From: Aquimonas sp044344935
GTDB taxonomy: Bacteria; Pseudomonadota; Gammaproteobacteria; Xanthomonadales; Xanthomonadaceae
DNA: 5,594 bases
Reading direction: 5' to 3'
Assembly (NCBI GenBank): GCA_044344935.1
Contig: JBIJCA010000292.1
Span: 1 to 5,594, forward strand
A program made the translations under genes and the position numbers. The notes under the pieces were generated by a model. That model was not told the origin of the DNA, searched no databases, and saw nothing but the letters and a program-made list of their open reading frames with translations. Positions 5,314 to 5,594 of this stretch are shown here, in pieces (position 1 is the stretch's first letter; the number at the start of each line of letters is the position of its first letter).

Positions 5314-5477
5314 ATAGGGTGGGCCCTGGCCCACCATGAGCCCCGCCCTTGCCGAGGTCATCGCGATCGCACGGTGCAGACGACCGCCATCGATGCTTCA
5401 GATCGGCACACCGAGGCGAGCGTCCACGCTGTACCGGGGCGAGTCTCCACGCCACGGTGGGCCAGGGCCCACCCTAT
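5314..5477. repeat. Paired-hairpin REP element, copy C (164 bp)
   Basis: Inverted 22-bp arms lie at 5314-5335 and 5456-5477, identical to the arms of A and B. The core is longer and mostly different. It shares only short blocks with A and B: ATGAGC beside the left arm, a GTCATC block, and CCGGGGCGAG with ACGCCAC beside the right arm. It lies 142 bp upstream of the RAYT start. Confidence 0.9.
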
Positions 5478-5488
5478 CGCTCGCCTCG

Positions 5489-5594
5489 CATAGGGTGGGC
5501 CCTGGCCCACCATGAGCCCCGCTCTTGCCGAGGTCATCGCAATCGCACGGTGCAGACGACCGCCATCGAGGCTTCAGATCGGCACACCGAGGCG
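5489..5594. repeat. Paired-hairpin REP element, copy D (left part, cut by window end)
   Basis: The left arm at 5489-5511 is followed by a core nearly identical to copy C, with three mismatches over the 105 bp that can be aligned, at an offset of 176 bp. An 11-bp spacer separates C and D. The right arm is expected just beyond the window end. Confidence 0.88.

Larger units (their letters stand above)
4141..5594. mobile_element. REPtron-like locus: RAYT gene flanked by inverted REP pairs
   Basis: Four copies of a paired-hairpin element, two on each side of a minus-strand RAYT gene, share an identical 22-nt terminal hairpin. There are seven arms in view, and the eighth would lie past the window end. 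RAYT proteins are known to bind and process the REP hairpins that flank their own genes, so gene and repeats are read as one system. The right boundary is outside the window, so the true extent is unknown. Confidence 0.65.

Noticed and set aside
4497..5339. 280-residue plus-strand open frame
   Set aside because: It is made of translated REP element sequence and the antisense strand of the RAYT gene, which has clear HUH and Tyr motifs.
4141..5594. CRISPR array
   Set aside because: Repeats are palindromic, occur in inverted pairs, and have related rather than unique spacers of about 80-120 bp; no cas genes are present.

Overview
This GC-rich window most likely comes from a gammaproteobacterium of the Xanthomonadales/Lysobacterales type. 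The basis is the very high GC at third codon positions in the genes and the intergenic GGGATTC heptad tracts, which I recall as common in that order. This is inference from composition and repeats, not from a marker gene.

The left 4.06 kb is one tightly packed + strand operon. It holds the last codons of an upstream gene (ending at 28), an acyl-AMP-forming ligase (25-1584), a TenA-like haem-oxygenase-fold diiron oxidase/oxygenase (1581-2252), a short-chain dehydrogenase/reductase (2252-3280) and an exported TPR protein (3277-4062). Every junction is an ATGA or TGATG overlap with a Shine-Dalgarno motif 7-8 nt before the start, so the five reading frames are probably translationally coupled. 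The three enzymes would fit a small pathway: carboxylate activation, O2-dependent oxidation or cleavage, then NAD(P)H reduction or oxidation. The TPR protein is probably periplasmic. I do not know the product. The operon promoter lies outside the window.

The right 1.5 kb (4063-5594) is repeat-dominated. It contains two heptad tracts, four copies (A-D; D is cut by the window end) of a 144-164 bp element with inverted terminal arms, and between copies B and C a minus-strand gene for a REP-associated tyrosine transposase (RAYT, 4632-5171). Each terminal arm is itself a perfect hairpin: an 8-bp stem GGTGGGCC/GGCCCACC, a CT loop, and ATAG directly 5' of the stem. All seven arms visible are identical over 22 nt, while the sequence between arms varies. 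The layout is that of a REPtron (a RAYT gene flanked by its own inverted REP pairs). The REP sequence differs from the GTAG-headed enterobacterial type. This is the most interesting structure in the window, followed by the uncharacterised ligase/diiron-oxidase/SDR/TPR operon.
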